64,000 bases of DNA, from the NCBI GenBank assembly GCA_016713885.1, contig JADJOF010000006.1, forward strand, positions 293,079 to 357,078, given 5' to 3'. Of this stretch, positions 63,795-64,000 are shown in pieces (positions within the stretch are counted from its first letter, which is position 1; every line of letters starts with the position of its first letter). Under the pieces are notes generated by a model. The model was given only the letters and a program-made list of their open reading frames with translations, did no database searches and was not told where the DNA came from. Both the position numbers and the translations under genes were made by a program. Origin of the DNA: Bdellovibrionales bacterium (GTDB lineage: Bacteria; Bdellovibrionota; Bdellovibrionia; Bdellovibrionales; JAMPXM01).

Positions 63795-64000
63795 ATGGCG
63801 AAGTTCACCTCCGGATTGAAACTCAAAGCTTTGGCTGTTTTGGGCCTTTTGCTCGTGCCCTATTGGGCATCTGCGAGCGAAGTCGTTGGACAGGAGCCGA
63901 CGCTGACCGTTCGGCCGGCGCCGGCCGCCCATTTCGATGAGGTCTTTTTTCGCAGCAAAGACGTCGATGGTACGGAGTACGCCGTTGTTCGCCCGCCGTA
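63795..64000 (+). CDS. Exported protein, N-terminal part only (runs off the window)
   Basis: An ATG at 63795 opens a frame that stays open to the window end (68 residues). It begins with a clear signal peptide (KLKALAVLGLLLVPYWASA) and continues EPTLTVRPAPAAHFDEVFFRSKD. There is no recognisable domain yet. The 158 bp before it, after the S9 peptidase stop, show no clear feature. The frame-preserving composition and signal peptide make it a real gene; identity needs the missing sequence. Confidence 0.6.
   Translation, partial: MAKFTSGLKLKALAVLGLLLVPYWASASEVVGQEPTLTVRPAPAAHFDEVFFRSKDVDGTEYAVVRPP

Noticed and set aside
1..64000. CRISPR array, prophage or rRNA operon
   Set aside because: No regularly spaced repeats, phage structural genes or rRNA signature sequences were found on either strand.

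Overview
This is a compact, chromosomal bacterial window of medium GC content, dominated by housekeeping genes. The envelope and signalling genes are Gram-negative: outer-membrane barrels, lipoproteins, Tat and Sec exports, a murein-tripeptide ligase (Mpl), PilZ proteins and a DUF4423/TIGR02147-like regulator. A cdaA-cdaR-glmM block for c-di-AMP and PurS/PurQ/PurL purine synthesis are also present. Together these point to the former Deltaproteobacteria, most likely Bdellovibrionota. That placement is inferred from gene content and protein style, not from a marker-gene search. I see no phage, CRISPR array, rRNA or intact insertion sequence.

Layout. 1-15 kb is a patchwork of small transcription units: HrpB helicase, a PilZ protein, a Tat-exported flavoenzyme, secreted endonuclease I, a CorC-like protein, a phytase-like lipoprotein, tRNA-Gly(GCC), PgsA, a candidate 17-codon gene with its own promoter and terminator, an exported EEP-fold enzyme, YceD and a lone REP-type transposase. 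15-18 kb holds an unusual PqqD / M50-like pseudoprotease / double cNMP-binding membrane protein coupled to a pseudopilin-like small protein. 18-22 kb is a run of short metabolic and hypothetical genes around glpX. 22-30 kb is tilS-ftsH-cdaA-cdaR-glmM-nnrD-tsaE. 32-40 kb is nifS-mnmA-mtaB-rnc-era-der plus a sodium symporter. 40-45 kb carries outer-membrane barrels and a 1000-residue DUF3857/TPR protein. 45-57 kb is a purine operon (purM-purN-unknown-purB-purC-purS-purQ-purL-purF) running into two peptidase-like genes. 57-64 kb holds a methyltransferase, a regulator, Mpl and an S9 peptidase.

Functional links: sulfur donation by NifS feeds MnmA; MnmA, MtaB, TilS and TsaE all modify tRNA; CdaA, CdaR and GlmM connect c-di-AMP to wall precursor supply; LD-carboxypeptidase, the serine hydrolase and Mpl belong to murein turnover and recycling.

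Data quality. About 30 reading-frame breaks interrupt about 20 genes, including essential ones (der, cdaA, tilS, purF). Most look like a one-base gain or loss, several of them in homopolymers, and the protein always resumes in another frame. I read them as uncorrected sequencing or assembly indels. Gene boundaries are given for the restored genes, so several coordinates span a frameshift.
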